From Acetobacteraceae bacterium (GTDB taxonomy: Bacteria > Pseudomonadota > Alphaproteobacteria > Acetobacterales > Acetobacteraceae), in the NCBI GenBank assembly GCA_027489135.1, contig JAIYAI010000812.1, positions 1 to 16,970 on the forward strand: a stretch of 16,970 bases of DNA, in the 5' to 3' direction. The notes below the pieces were generated by a model. It saw only the letters and a program-made list of their open reading frames with translations, did not search any database and had not been told where the DNA came from. The position numbers were made by a program, and so were the translations under genes. Positions 1-7,098 of the stretch are shown one piece after another (the first letter of the stretch is position 1; every line of letters starts with the position of its first letter).

Positions 1-710
1 GCCACGCCGCTGCCCCAGCGCTCCGCGCCGAGATGCAGCACGAGCGGCAGCAGGCAGAAGCCCAGCATCGGCCGCAGCGCCGCCCGCGCCAGCGCCGCCG
101 TGGCCTCGGCGCCCAGTCGCGGCCGCACCACCAGGAAGAGGCTGAGGAAGCTGACCGGGAAGACCGCCATGATCCCGGTGGCGGTGGCGCCGAGACGTCC
201 GCTCAGCGCCACCAGCGCGACGACGAAGGCGGCGATGGCAACGGCACGCAGCGGCAGGTCCAGCCAGCCGCGCCGCGCGGCGGCAGGCGGCCCGGCGAGG
301 GGCACCGGCAGCAGGCGCATCGCCACCGCGTAGACGGCGAGGTTCAGCGCCAGCACGGTCGTCGCGGTCCAGGGGAGGGCCTGGATCGCCAGCACCGCGG
401 CGCACCAGGCGGCGATGGCGCCGAGCAGGGCCGGCAGGGCGGACAGCCGCGGCAGCGCCAGGGCATAGGCCACCAGGAAGATGCCTGTCGCGACATTGGC
501 GGCGGCGCTGAGCAGCGCGCTGTCCGCCACGAAGGCGGCCCCCTGTTGCAGCGCCAGGAAGATGTAGGCCGGCCCGGCCAAGACCGGCAGGCTCGCCAGG
601 ATCGCCCCCCAGAAGGGGCCGAGCCGTTGTGCCGCCAGTGCCGCGCCGATGACGACGCAGGCGGTGGCGAGGCCCTTGGCGAGCAGGGGAAGCAGTGCGG
701 GATCGGGCAT
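1..710 (-). CDS. Polytopic inner-membrane protein with internal repeat, C-terminus beyond window
   Basis: Read on the minus strand from ATG at 710, the frame stays open to base 1 (236 codons) and is almost entirely hydrophobic, with about seven probable membrane segments, so it is a real gene whose 3' end lies outside the window. Two units resemble each other: residues about 12-54 (a helix, then GPFWGAILASLPV) and about 154-196 (a helix, then GATATGIMAVFPV). Each is a hydrophobic helix followed by a Gly-rich helix with a P-V turn. This arrangement recalls the short GlpM-type membrane protein doubled, but that link is an inference from pattern only. No catalytic motif is visible. It is divergent from the racemase gene at 921, with 210 bases between them in which I see no other gene. 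I do not recognise a function. No clear ribosome site precedes the ATG, so the start is moderately sure. Confidence 0.7.
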   Translation of the reverse strand, partial: MPDPALLPLLAKGLATACVVIGAALAAQRLGPFWGAILASLPVLAGPAYIFLALQQGAAFVADSALLSAAANVATGIFLVAYALALPRLSALPALLGAIAAWCAAVLAIQALPWTATTVLALNLAVYAVAMRLLPVPLAGPPAAARRGWLDLPLRAVAIAAFVVALVALSGRLGATATGIMAVFPVSFLSLFLVVRPRLGAEATAALARAALRPMLGFCLLPLVLHLGAERWGSGV

Positions 711-920
711 CGGCCAGGGGGCGTTCGCCTGCCGGGGCTGCCCCGTCGCAGGCCGGCAGGGCTCGGCGGCAGGGCCGGGGCGGTGGGCGCCCGCGCGCAG
801 GATGGCGGCGGCGCGGCGGGCTGTCGAGGCATGGGCTCGCGGCGGGGGCCGCTCTGTCGTGGCATTGGCGGCATGCAGGCCGCGTCCCATCATGCGCGCC
901 TTGCCCTGGAGGAAGCCGCC

Positions 921-2078
921 ATGTCCGCCCGCATCGTCCGCGCCGAGGCGATCCTCTGCCGCGCCCCCATCGAGACGCCGGTGGTCAATGCCTTCGGCGC
1001 CATGACGGAGCGGGTCGCGGTCTTCACCCGGCTGACCGATGCGGATGGAGTCAGCGGCTGGGGCGAGATCTGGGCGAATTTCCCGACCATCGGGGCGGAG
1101 CACCGGGCAAAGCTGTTCGACGCCTTCATCGCACCGCGGCTGCTGGGGCGCGTCGTCACGGATACCGCCCCGGCGGCGGAGGCGGTCTGGGCGGAGCTGG
1201 ATCGGGCGCTGCTGCTCTGGGGGCTGCAGGCGGGGGAGCCGGGGAGCTTCGCCGCGGCGCTGGCCGGTGCCGATCTCGCGCTGCACGACCTGCTGGCGCG
1301 GCGGGCAGCGCAGCCGCTCTGGCGCTGGCTCGGCGGCACGGATGCATCGCCGGTGCCGGTCTATGCCAGCGGCCTCAACCCGGATGCCCAGGCGCTGGCG
1401 CAGGTGGAGCAGGCGCGCGCCGAAGGCCATCGCAGCTTCAAGATCAAGATCGGCTTCGGCGCGGCGCGCGACCTCGCCACGCTGCGCCCCGTCTTCGCGT
1501 CCCTGCGCGAGGGGGAGCGGGCGATGGTCGACATCAACCAGGGCTGGGTGCTGCGCGACGCGATGCGCATGGTGCAGGCGCTGGGCGAGTTCCCGCTGCA
1601 CTGGATCGAGGAGCCGCTCTCCTGCGACCGCCCGCTGTGGGAATGGGCGCAGGTCGCCGGTGCCAGCCGCGCGCAGATCGCCGCCGGCGAGAATCTCCGC
1701 GGCACGCGCCAGTACCTGGAGCATCTGGACGGCGCCCATCTCGGCGTGCTGCAGCCCGATTGCGGCAAGTGGGGCGGTGCCTCGGCGACCCTGCCGGTGG
1801 CGCGGGCGGCGGTGCGCGCGGGCCTCGCCTATTGCCCGCACTGGCTGGCGGGCGGCATCGGGCAGCTGCATTCGCTGCACCTGCTGGCGGCGGTGCGCGG
1901 GCCGGGGCTGCTGGAGATGGACGCCAACCCGAACCCGCTGCGCAGCCGGCTGCTGGAAGGCGTGCTGGCGCCGCGCGCGGGAATGGTGGCGCTGCCGGAG
2001 GGACCGGGCATCGGCTGCGAGCCCGACATGGACGCGATCGCGCCCTTCATCGTCGCACGCCTGGTGCGGGAGGCCTGA
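921..2078 (+). CDS. Mandelate racemase/muconate lactonizing enzyme family protein (enolase superfamily)
   Basis: This 385-residue protein has the enolase-superfamily layout: an N-terminal capping domain (about 1-130) and a TIM barrel (about 145-355). The K-x-K pair is K174/K176 (SFKIKIGF). Three metal ligands are D204 (VDIN), E230 (WIEEP) and E257 (AGEN). D280 (QPD) and H307 (PHWLAGGIG) form the second general-base dyad. The spacings match mandelate racemase closely, which places it in the MR subgroup: Mg-dependent proton abstraction alpha to a carboxylate, giving racemisation or acid-sugar dehydration. The substrate cannot be read from sequence. ATG 921 is chosen because GGAGGA sits 7 bases upstream; an in-frame ATG at about 873 has no such site. 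The stop is followed after two bases by a Bug receptor gene, so the pair probably forms an uptake-plus-catabolism operon for a hydroxy or sugar acid. Confidence 0.9.
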   Translation: MSARIVRAEAILCRAPIETPVVNAFGAMTERVAVFTRLTDADGVSGWGEIWANFPTIGAEHRAKLFDAFIAPRLLGRVVTDTAPAAEAVWAELDRALLLWGLQAGEPGSFAAALAGADLALHDLLARRAAQPLWRWLGGTDASPVPVYASGLNPDAQALAQVEQARAEGHRSFKIKIGFGAARDLATLRPVFASLREGERAMVDINQGWVLRDAMRMVQALGEFPLHWIEEPLSCDRPLWEWAQVAGASRAQIAAGENLRGTRQYLEHLDGAHLGVLQPDCGKWGGASATLPVARAAVRAGLAYCPHWLAGGIGQLHSLHLLAAVRGPGLLEMDANPNPLRSRLLEGVLAPRAGMVALPEGPGIGCEPDMDAIAPFIVARLVREA

Positions 2079-2080
2079 TC

Positions 2081-3082
2081 ATGCGCCGTCGTGCCCTTCT
2101 CCTCGCCGGCCTCGCGCTGCCCGCCGTCGCGCGCGCCCAGGGGGCAGCGCCTGCGCGCTGGGTGCCAGAGCGGACCATGACCCTGCTCAGCGGCTATGCG
2201 CCGGGCGGCAGCACCGACATCACCGCGCGCCTGCTGATGGAGCCGATGGCCGCGGCGCTGGGGCCGGAGGCGCGCTTCGTCGTCGACAACCGCCCCGGCG
2301 CCTCCGGCGTCATCGCCACGGAATGGCTGAAGGGCCGCCCCGCGGACGGGCTGACGGTGATGGTGCAGGAGACCGGCGCCGGCGCCGTCGCGCCGATCGC
2401 GACCATCGGCGGCACGCGCTACGACCCGCTGGCGGACTTCACCCATCTCGGCCTGATCAGCCAGGCGCCGGAGGTGCTGGTGCTGGGCAAGGGCTTCATG
2501 CCCGGCGCCACGGGCCCCGAGGTGATCGCGGCGCTGCGCCGCGCCCCGCGCGACGGGCTGACCTATGCGACATCAGGCTTCGGCGGCGTGCTGCACCTGA
2601 AGACGGAGATGCTGGCGCGCGTGCTCGGCGCGCAGTTCGTGCACGTGCCCTATCGCAGCGGCGCGCAGATGATCACCGCCATCATGACCGGGGAGGCGCA
2701 GTTCGGCCTGGCCGCGCTGGCCTCCGCCATGCCCTTCCTGCGCGACGAGCGGGTGCGCGCCGTCGCCCTGACCGGCGCGCGGCGCTTCCCGACCCTGCCC
2801 GAGGTGCCGACGCTGGGCGAGCTTGGCGTCGCGGGCTTCGAGACGACGCTCTGGTACATGCTGTGGGGGCCGGCCGGGATCCCGGCACCGGCCGCCACGG
2901 CGCTGAACGCCGCGCTGGTGGCGGCGCAGCGCGACCCCGCGACGGCGGAGAGGATGCTCGGCGCCGGGCACCTGCTGCCCTCGGGCCCGAATACTCCGGC
3001 GACGGCGCGCGCCTTCCTGGAGGCGGAACTCGCGGTGATCCGCGGCATGGTCGAGCGCACCGGAATTCGGTTGCAGCCGTGA
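2081..3082 (+). CDS. Tripartite tricarboxylate transporter substrate-binding protein (Bug/TctC family)
   Basis: This 333-residue periplasmic receptor has an N-terminal export signal (MRRRALLLAGLALPAVARA, probable cleavage before Gln20). Bug-family signatures follow in order: LLSGYAPGGSTDITARLL (first ligand loop), VVDNRPGASG, YATSGFGGVLHLKTEM (second ligand loop), FVHVPYRSGAQ and a C-terminal helical tail. The family binds carboxylates and delivers them to a TctA/TctB permease; neither subunit is encoded in the window. The start lies two bases after the racemase stop, with GGGAGG inside the end of that gene as ribosome site, so the two are co-transcribed and probably share a substrate. The ligand is unknown; the family covers many di- and tricarboxylates, aromatics and amino-acid-like acids. 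Confidence 0.93.
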   Translation: MRRRALLLAGLALPAVARAQGAAPARWVPERTMTLLSGYAPGGSTDITARLLMEPMAAALGPEARFVVDNRPGASGVIATEWLKGRPADGLTVMVQETGAGAVAPIATIGGTRYDPLADFTHLGLISQAPEVLVLGKGFMPGATGPEVIAALRRAPRDGLTYATSGFGGVLHLKTEMLARVLGAQFVHVPYRSGAQMITAIMTGEAQFGLAALASAMPFLRDERVRAVALTGARRFPTLPEVPTLGELGVAGFETTLWYMLWGPAGIPAPAATALNAALVAAQRDPATAERMLGAGHLLPSGPNTPATARAFLEAELAVIRGMVERTGIRLQP

Positions 3083-3087
3083 AGGCC

Positions 3088-3116
3088 GGGGCACGCAGGT
3101 CTCCCCCGCGTGCCCC
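3088..3116. terminator. Hairpin between convergent genes
   Basis: A perfect 9-bp stem (GGGGCACGC, 3088-3096, with GCGTGCCCC, 3108-3116) with an 11-base loop lies in the 50 bases between the stops of the plus-strand receptor gene and the minus-strand DUF1254 gene. There is no strong T tract on either side. Its position between convergent genes suggests a bidirectional terminator. Confidence 0.55.
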
Positions 3117-3132
3117 CGTTGGCCGGCCGGCG

Positions 3133-4566
3133 TCAGCCGACCTTCGTCACCGCCGGCATCTTCCAGGATCCGTCGAGGATCGACGGCGCGCGGTCGTTCG
3201 GCCAGTACATCCGCAGCATGAGCTGGAACTTGCCCGCCGGCGCCGGCAGCCAGTTGGATTCCAGGTTCGCGCCCGGGCTGTCCTTCTGGATGATCAGGTC
3301 GACCGACCCGTCCGGGTTCTTCTTCAGCGGCTGGCGCGGGCTGATCGAATAGCGGTTCAGCGGGTTGGCGACGAAGAAGAAGCCCTCGTCGTACATCGTG
3401 ACGGACCAGAAGCCGCGGGTCGGCGGCAGCTTGCCGGCCAGGAAGCGGATGACGTAGCGGTTCGCGCCGCTGTAGGCATTGCCCTGCGCATCCATGGTCG
3501 AGGTCGGATAGACCGCGTCCTGCGGCCGGTTGGCGCCGAGACCGATCGCCGTGATCAGCGCGCGCTGCAGGTAGTTGGTGCCGTAGAGCCCGGTCTTCGT
3601 CGTGAACTGCCAGCCGTTGACGTCCTGGATGTCGCCGCGGCTGAAGCGGAAGTGCAGCATGATCCGGTCGAAGGCGATCTGCGGCACGCGCCGCGCGAAA
3701 TCCGGGTGCAGCTTCGACCGGTCCAGCGACTGCCCCGGCACCAGCCCAAGCCGGGCCAGCTTCGGCAGGATGGGCGCATCCGCCGCCGCGGCCGGGTTCG
3801 CCTTCATCAGCTCGGCCGCCAGCGCCATGTAGTCCGGCAGCGACAGCGCATTCACCTGCTCGCGCACCGCCGTGCGCATGTCGACATCCGGGTTCACCGT
3901 CGCCGCGGGCGGCGTGTAGGGCTTGCCGTAGCTGCTGAGCGGGACTGGGCCGCAGGCATCCTGCAGCGCATGCACGGCGGCATAGTCCTCCGGCGTGCCA
4001 GTGCAGTAGATGCGGCCCAGGATCCAAACCATGTTGGTCGGCGCCTTGATTTCCTTCACCCCCGCCGGCAGCGTCCCGCGCCAGCCCGGGCCGGTGAGGG
4101 CGTAGGTCTGCGCGGCCGTCCCGGTGGTGCGGGTGCCCGGCACCTGGAAGACATTGGTCCAGGCATCCAGCATCGGGAACAGGAAGTAGCGGCCCTTGAA
4201 GTCGGGCAGGCTGAGCACCCACGGTTCCTTCGCCAGGTCCAGCCAGGCCGCGGTGTAGAGCGTGTCCGCATTCGGCGCCGTGACGTCGCGGAAGGTCGCG
4301 TCCGGGTAGCTGCGTGCCTTCATGAACTGGCCCATCGGGGCGCGCGTGCCGACCGGCGCGGCGACGTTGGTCATCACCCGCCTGGTGTATTCCATCGTCA
4401 CCAGCGGGTAGAGGTAGGTATAGGCCTCGATGGCGAGGGGAAATTCCGCGAGCCCCTCCAGCGCGCCGAGCACCGGCCCTTCGGTGGTGACGGCGCCGGC
4501 GCCGGGCGGGAGGCCGGCCCCGAAGGCGGCCGCGGCAGCCAGTGCGTTCCTGCGGGTCAGATGCAT
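3133..4566 (-). CDS. DUF1254/DUF1214 domain-containing secreted protein
   Basis: The 477-residue product starts with a Tat-like signal (LTRRNALAAAAAFGAG, residues 3-18), so it is probably exported folded. The DUF1254 region (about 35-180) carries AYTYLYPLVTMEYTRR and NADTLYTAAWLDL. The C-terminal DUF1214 region (about 340-460) carries RGFWSVTMYDEGFFFVANP and NRYSISPRQPLKKNPDGSVD. Length is usual for the two-domain family, whose biochemical role is not established. ATG 4566 is supported by GGAGGA (complement of 4576-4581) 9 bases upstream. It lies 96 bases downstream of nikR in the same direction, so it could be read through from the nikR transcript or have its own promoter in the relatively AT-rich stretch 4648-4675. 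A link to nickel is not shown by the protein itself. Confidence 0.88.
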   Translation of the reverse strand: MHLTRRNALAAAAAFGAGLPPGAGAVTTEGPVLGALEGLAEFPLAIEAYTYLYPLVTMEYTRRVMTNVAAPVGTRAPMGQFMKARSYPDATFRDVTAPNADTLYTAAWLDLAKEPWVLSLPDFKGRYFLFPMLDAWTNVFQVPGTRTTGTAAQTYALTGPGWRGTLPAGVKEIKAPTNMVWILGRIYCTGTPEDYAAVHALQDACGPVPLSSYGKPYTPPAATVNPDVDMRTAVREQVNALSLPDYMALAAELMKANPAAAADAPILPKLARLGLVPGQSLDRSKLHPDFARRVPQIAFDRIMLHFRFSRGDIQDVNGWQFTTKTGLYGTNYLQRALITAIGLGANRPQDAVYPTSTMDAQGNAYSGANRYVIRFLAGKLPPTRGFWSVTMYDEGFFFVANPLNRYSISPRQPLKKNPDGSVDLIIQKDSPGANLESNWLPAPAGKFQLMLRMYWPNDRAPSILDGSWKMPAVTKVG

Positions 4567-4662
4567 GCCGTGTTATCCTCCGGGCACGTCGGCGCACGCA
4601 GCGCCGGTCTTCGTCTCCCGTCGACGCTATCGGTGGCGAAGCCGGATTGTCTTGGGTATTTG

Positions 4663-5127
4663 CTATCCCGAAATCGCGCGTGATCGCCGCTTCGCCGGGG
4701 CATGGCGATGCTGCCCGCCGCCCGGCGCCGGCATCAGGGTCAGCCGGCCCAGGCGCACGCCGCGCTCGGCGATCAGCGCCTCGGCGAAGGGGCGCACCTG
4801 CCGGGCTTTGCCGCGCAGCAGCGCAACCTCGACGCAGTGGTGGTGGTCGAGATGCGCGTGGAGCGTGGCGACGCCGAGGTCGTGGTGCGCGTGCTGCGCA
4901 TCCATCAGGCGGCGGCCCAGTTCCCGCTCCTCATGGTCGTAGACGAAGGACACCACGGCGACGCAATCCCCGGGCGGGTCCTCCGCCTCCTCCGCGGTAC
5001 GGGCGAGGCCGCCATGGATCAGGTCGCGCATCGCCTCGGACCGGTTGGCGTAGCCGCGCCGCGCCATGAAGCCGTCGAGCGCCGTGGCGGTGTCGTCGTC
5101 GAGGGTGATGGTCACGCGCTGCGTCAT
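4663..5127 (-). CDS. nikR: Nickel-responsive transcriptional regulator NikR
   Basis: This 154-residue protein aligns by eye along its whole length with E. coli NikR. The N-terminal ribbon-helix-helix DNA-binding domain is RVTITLDDDTATALD...RRGYANRSEAMRDLI (residues 4-37). The C-terminal ACT-type domain holds the high-affinity nickel site, and all four ligands are visible: H79 (in QHAHHD), H90 and H92 (TLHAHLDHHH) and C98. NikR represses nickel uptake genes when nickel is plentiful. The last ~15 residues (HRHAPAKRRSRAISG) form a basic tail beyond the usual end. GGAGG precedes the ATG. The gene lies 42 bases downstream of a Bug receptor gene in the same direction, with a NikR-like operator ahead of that receptor, so autoregulation is likely. 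No nikABCDE, nikMNQO, hupE or urease gene is in the window. Confidence 0.95.
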   Translation of the reverse strand: MTQRVTITLDDDTATALDGFMARRGYANRSEAMRDLIHGGLARTAEEAEDPPGDCVAVVSFVYDHEERELGRRLMDAQHAHHDLGVATLHAHLDHHHCVEVALLRGKARQVRPFAEALIAERGVRLGRLTLMPAPGGGQHRHAPAKRRSRAISG

Positions 5128-5169
5128 GCGATCCTCCGCCGGCGTGCAGCATGGGCGCGGCGGCGCGGA

Positions 5170-6129
5170 TCAGTCCACGGTGATTCCGGCCTGCGCCGCA
5201 AGCCCCCGCCAGGTGGCGAGTTCCGACGCGATGAAGCGCGCGAAGGCTGCGCCGTCCTGCACCATCGGGTCCGACCCCGCGCTCGCGACCCTCGCGGCCA
5301 GGGCCGGCGCGCGCACCAGCGGCAGCAGCGCGGCCTCGATCGCGGCCAGCAGGTCGGGCGGCGTGGCGGCCGGCGCGAAGAGGCCCATCCAGCCCGTCGG
5401 CGCGTAGTCCGGCACGCCGGCCTCGCTCAGCGTCGGCACCTGCGGCACCTGGCCGTTGCGGCGTGGCCCGCACATCGCCAGCGGCACGGCGCGGCCATCC
5501 TGCACGGTGCGCAGCACCGCGGACAGGCTGTCGATCATCGCCGGGATGCGCCCCGCGATCAGGTCGGATTGCGCCAGGCCGCCACCGCGATAGGGCACGT
5601 GGTTGAGCCTGATCCCCGCCCGCTGCGCCAGCAGCGCGCCGGCCAGGTGCTGGGTCGAGCCGATATCGCCCCCGGCATAGTCCAGCGGCTCCCCGGGCCG
5701 GCGCGCGCGGTCGAGGAAGGCGCCGACGTCACGCAGCCCCGAGCCATTGGAGGCAAGCAGGATCAGCGGGAAATCCGCGACGCGCGCCACAGGCACGAGG
5801 TCGCGCTGCGGATCATAGGCGAGGCGCCGGTTCACCGCGGGCAGGATGGCGATGGGCCCGCTGCTGCCGAGCAGCAGCGTGTGCCCGTCCGGCGCCGCGC
5901 GCATCGCGGCCTCGACACCGATGGCGCCGCCGGCGCCGGGCCGGTTCTCGACCAGCACGGTGACGCCCCAGGCGGGTGCAGCGGCTTCTGCAATCAATCG
6001 CGCGAGGATGTCCGGCACGCTGCCGGCGGGCACGGGCACGAGGATCCGCACCGGCCGCTGCGGGAAGCCGGCGGCCCGCGCGACCAGGGGGGCGGCGAGG
6101 GCGGCGAGGAAGAGGCGGCGCGTGGGCAG
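5170..6129 (-). CDS. Bug/TctC substrate-binding protein, apparent CTG start, first gene of the nikR unit
   Basis: The mature part shows the Bug family clearly: VRILVPVPAGSVPDILARL (first ligand loop), VLVENRPGAGGAIG, APDGHTLLLGSSG, LDYAGGDIGSTQHLAG, LNHVPYRGGG and QVPTLSEAGVPDY. The only ATG/GTG/TTG start in frame is GTG at 6051, which would remove the signal peptide and first strand. The frame is open back to a TAG ending at base 6157, and the segment from CTG 6129 reads (M)PTRRLFLAALAAPLVARA, a normal Bug signal peptide. GGAG lies 9 bases before that CTG. I therefore place the start at CTG (319 residues, usual length). It is followed by nikR after 42 bases and preceded by a NikR-type operator. 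It might capture a nickel-carboxylate complex, but no metal-binding motif is evident; the ligand is unknown. Confidence 0.85.
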   Translation of the reverse strand: MPTRRLFLAALAAPLVARAAGFPQRPVRILVPVPAGSVPDILARLIAEAAAPAWGVTVLVENRPGAGGAIGVEAAMRAAPDGHTLLLGSSGPIAILPAVNRRLAYDPQRDLVPVARVADFPLILLASNGSGLRDVGAFLDRARRPGEPLDYAGGDIGSTQHLAGALLAQRAGIRLNHVPYRGGGLAQSDLIAGRIPAMIDSLSAVLRTVQDGRAVPLAMCGPRRNGQVPQVPTLSEAGVPDYAPTGWMGLFAPAATPPDLLAAIEAALLPLVRAPALAARVASAGSDPMVQDGAAFARFIASELATWRGLAAQAGITVD

Positions 6130-6138
6130 GGGGGCGGT

Positions 6139-6142
6139 CTCC
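6139..6142 (-). promoter_or_regulatory. Shine-Dalgarno site that decides the CTG start
   Basis: GGAG on the minus strand (CTCC at 6139-6142) lies 9 bases upstream of CTG 6127-6129. No comparable site precedes the in-frame GTG at 6051. The ATG at 6154-6152 is in another frame and would not give a Bug protein. Confidence 0.55.
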
Positions 6143-6163
6143 GGTTGCCCGCATCCCTATCCG

Positions 6164-6191
6164 GTATGACGATTCGTCACAATCGTCTTAT
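6164..6191 (-). promoter_or_regulatory. Probable NikR operator upstream of the Bug-nikR genes
   Basis: The 28 bases begin with GTATGACGATT and end with AATCGTCTTAT, separated by 6 bases. GACGATT (6168-6174) and AATCGTC (6181-6187) form a perfect inverted repeat, and 9 of the outer 11 positions pair. The established E. coli NikR consensus is GTATGA-N16-TCATAC: here the left half is exact, the spacer is exactly 16, and the right half is TCTTAT (4 of 6). Compared with the E. coli nikA operator as I remember it, about 21 of 28 positions agree. It lies 35 bases upstream of the CTG start of the receptor gene and two genes above nikR, which is where a repressor site for this transcription unit would be expected. 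Confidence 0.82.
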
Positions 6192-6200
6192 CGCGCCGGG

Positions 6201-6216
6201 GCGCCCGGAGGGGCGC
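6201..6216 (-). terminator. Hairpin directly after the shikimate-dehydrogenase-like gene
   Basis: GCGCCC (6201-6206) and GGGCGC (6211-6216) form a 6-bp stem with a 4-base loop immediately after the stop codon of the minus-strand gene. It lacks a T tract. It would separate that gene from the nickel-controlled unit that begins about 25 bases further on. Confidence 0.4.
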
Positions 6217-7029
6217 TCAGAACAGGCCGAACTGCGCGCCGAATTCCGCGATCTGCGCCGCCACCATGTCGCCGCCGGTCTGCACCGTGCAGCCGCGCGC
6301 CTTCGCGGCCTCGAGGAAGGGCGTCACACGCGGGTCGGTGACGACGTCGACGACATGCGTGCCCGGGCGCAGCGTGGCGATCGCGCCGTCCGGGATCGGC
6401 AATCCAGGATACTTCCCGCCTGGGCCGCCCATGCCCACTGGCGTCGCGTTGACGACGAGGTCGAAGCCGGAGAGGTCGCCGGGGTCGGCCTCGATCCTGA
6501 GCGCGGGGAAGGAGGCCCGCAGCGCCTCCGCCACCCAGGCGACCCGCGCCGTGTCGAGATCCCGCAGCACCAGCCGCGCGATCCCGGCCTCGGCAAAGGC
6601 ATCGGCGATGGCGCTGCCGGCGCCGCCAGTGCCGACGATCAGCGCCGCCTTGCCCTGCGGGTCGAAGCCATGCCGGCGCGCCGCGGCGACGCAGCCGAGG
6701 CCGTCGAGATGGTCGCCCGCCAGCGTCCCGTCCGCCCCGCGCACCACGATGTTGACGGCGCCGAGGCGCGCGGCGCGTGGGCTCAGCCGATCGCAGAGCG
6801 CGGCGACGGCGCGCTTGTGCGGCACCGTCACGATGAAGCCGGGGGAATTCGCCCAGGCCCGCTGCAGGGAGACGAAACCCGCCACGGCCTCGGGCGGGAT
6901 GTCGATGGGCACCAGCACGGCATCGGTGCCGTGCCGGACGAGTTCCGCGTTCAGCAGGTCCGGCGCGCGGACCTGGCGGATCGGGTGGCCGATGATCTGG
7001 GCGATGCGCGTCGTGCCTGTGATGGTCAT
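6217..7029 (-). CDS. Shikimate dehydrogenase-like NAD(P)-dependent oxidoreductase
   Basis: The 270-residue protein has the AroE fold: an N-terminal substrate domain and a Rossmann domain with GTGGAGSA (133-140). The catalytic Lys is K72 (VTVPHK) and its Asp partner is D109 (GDHLDGLG, in place of the usual G-x-N-T-D-G-x-G). N93 (GAVN) and NATPVGM (194-200) are also kept, as is a C-terminal GGDMVAAQ. The N-terminal shikimate-binding loop, normally G-x-P-x-x-H-S-x-S-P with two Ser, reads IGHPIRQVRAP here, so both serines are lost. This points to a paralogue acting on another hydroxylated ring acid (quinate-like or aminoshikimate-like) rather than housekeeping AroE. ATG 7029 has a modest GGGAAGA site upstream. 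It is divergent from a Bug receptor gene across 69 bases, suggesting shared control and a shared substrate. Confidence 0.87.
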   Translation of the reverse strand: MTITGTTRIAQIIGHPIRQVRAPDLLNAELVRHGTDAVLVPIDIPPEAVAGFVSLQRAWANSPGFIVTVPHKRAVAALCDRLSPRAARLGAVNIVVRGADGTLAGDHLDGLGCVAAARRHGFDPQGKAALIVGTGGAGSAIADAFAEAGIARLVLRDLDTARVAWVAEALRASFPALRIEADPGDLSGFDLVVNATPVGMGGPGGKYPGLPIPDGAIATLRPGTHVVDVVTDPRVTPFLEAAKARGCTVQTGGDMVAAQIAEFGAQFGLF

Positions 7030-7098
7030 CCGCTGTCTTCCCGTTCCGTGTCCCTGCCCCTAGGCTGCGCGGCAAAGCACAGGCCCAGGGGAAACGCC
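7030..7098. promoter_or_regulatory. Divergent promoter region
   Basis: These 69 bases separate the shikimate-dehydrogenase-like gene (leftward) from the Bug receptor gene (rightward), so promoters for both must lie here or inside the gene starts. TAGGCT at 7061-7066 is the best -10-like hexamer on the plus strand, but no convincing -35 partner is seen. The regulator is unknown. Confidence 0.35.

Noticed and set aside
4648..4675. Promoter or regulator-binding palindrome in the AT-richer stretch before the DUF1254 gene
   Set aside because: GGGTATTTGCTATCCC looks symmetric at first sight but does not pair as an inverted repeat beyond three bases, and no convincing -35/-10 pair was found.
1039..4683. 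Very long open frames (over 1000 codons) crossing several genes on the plus strand, also at 4702-7098
   Set aside because: They are Arg/Ala/Gly-rich shadow frames caused by high GC and overlap genes with clear family motifs in other frames.
6051..6154. GTG 6051 or ATG 6154 as start of the receptor gene ahead of nikR
   Set aside because: GTG 6051 removes the signal peptide and first strand; ATG 6154 is out of frame with the family motifs. CTG 6129 with GGAG restores a normal N-terminus.
6217..7029. Naming the shikimate-dehydrogenase-like gene aroE
   Set aside because: The conserved shikimate-binding serines are absent, so a biosynthetic role is unsupported.
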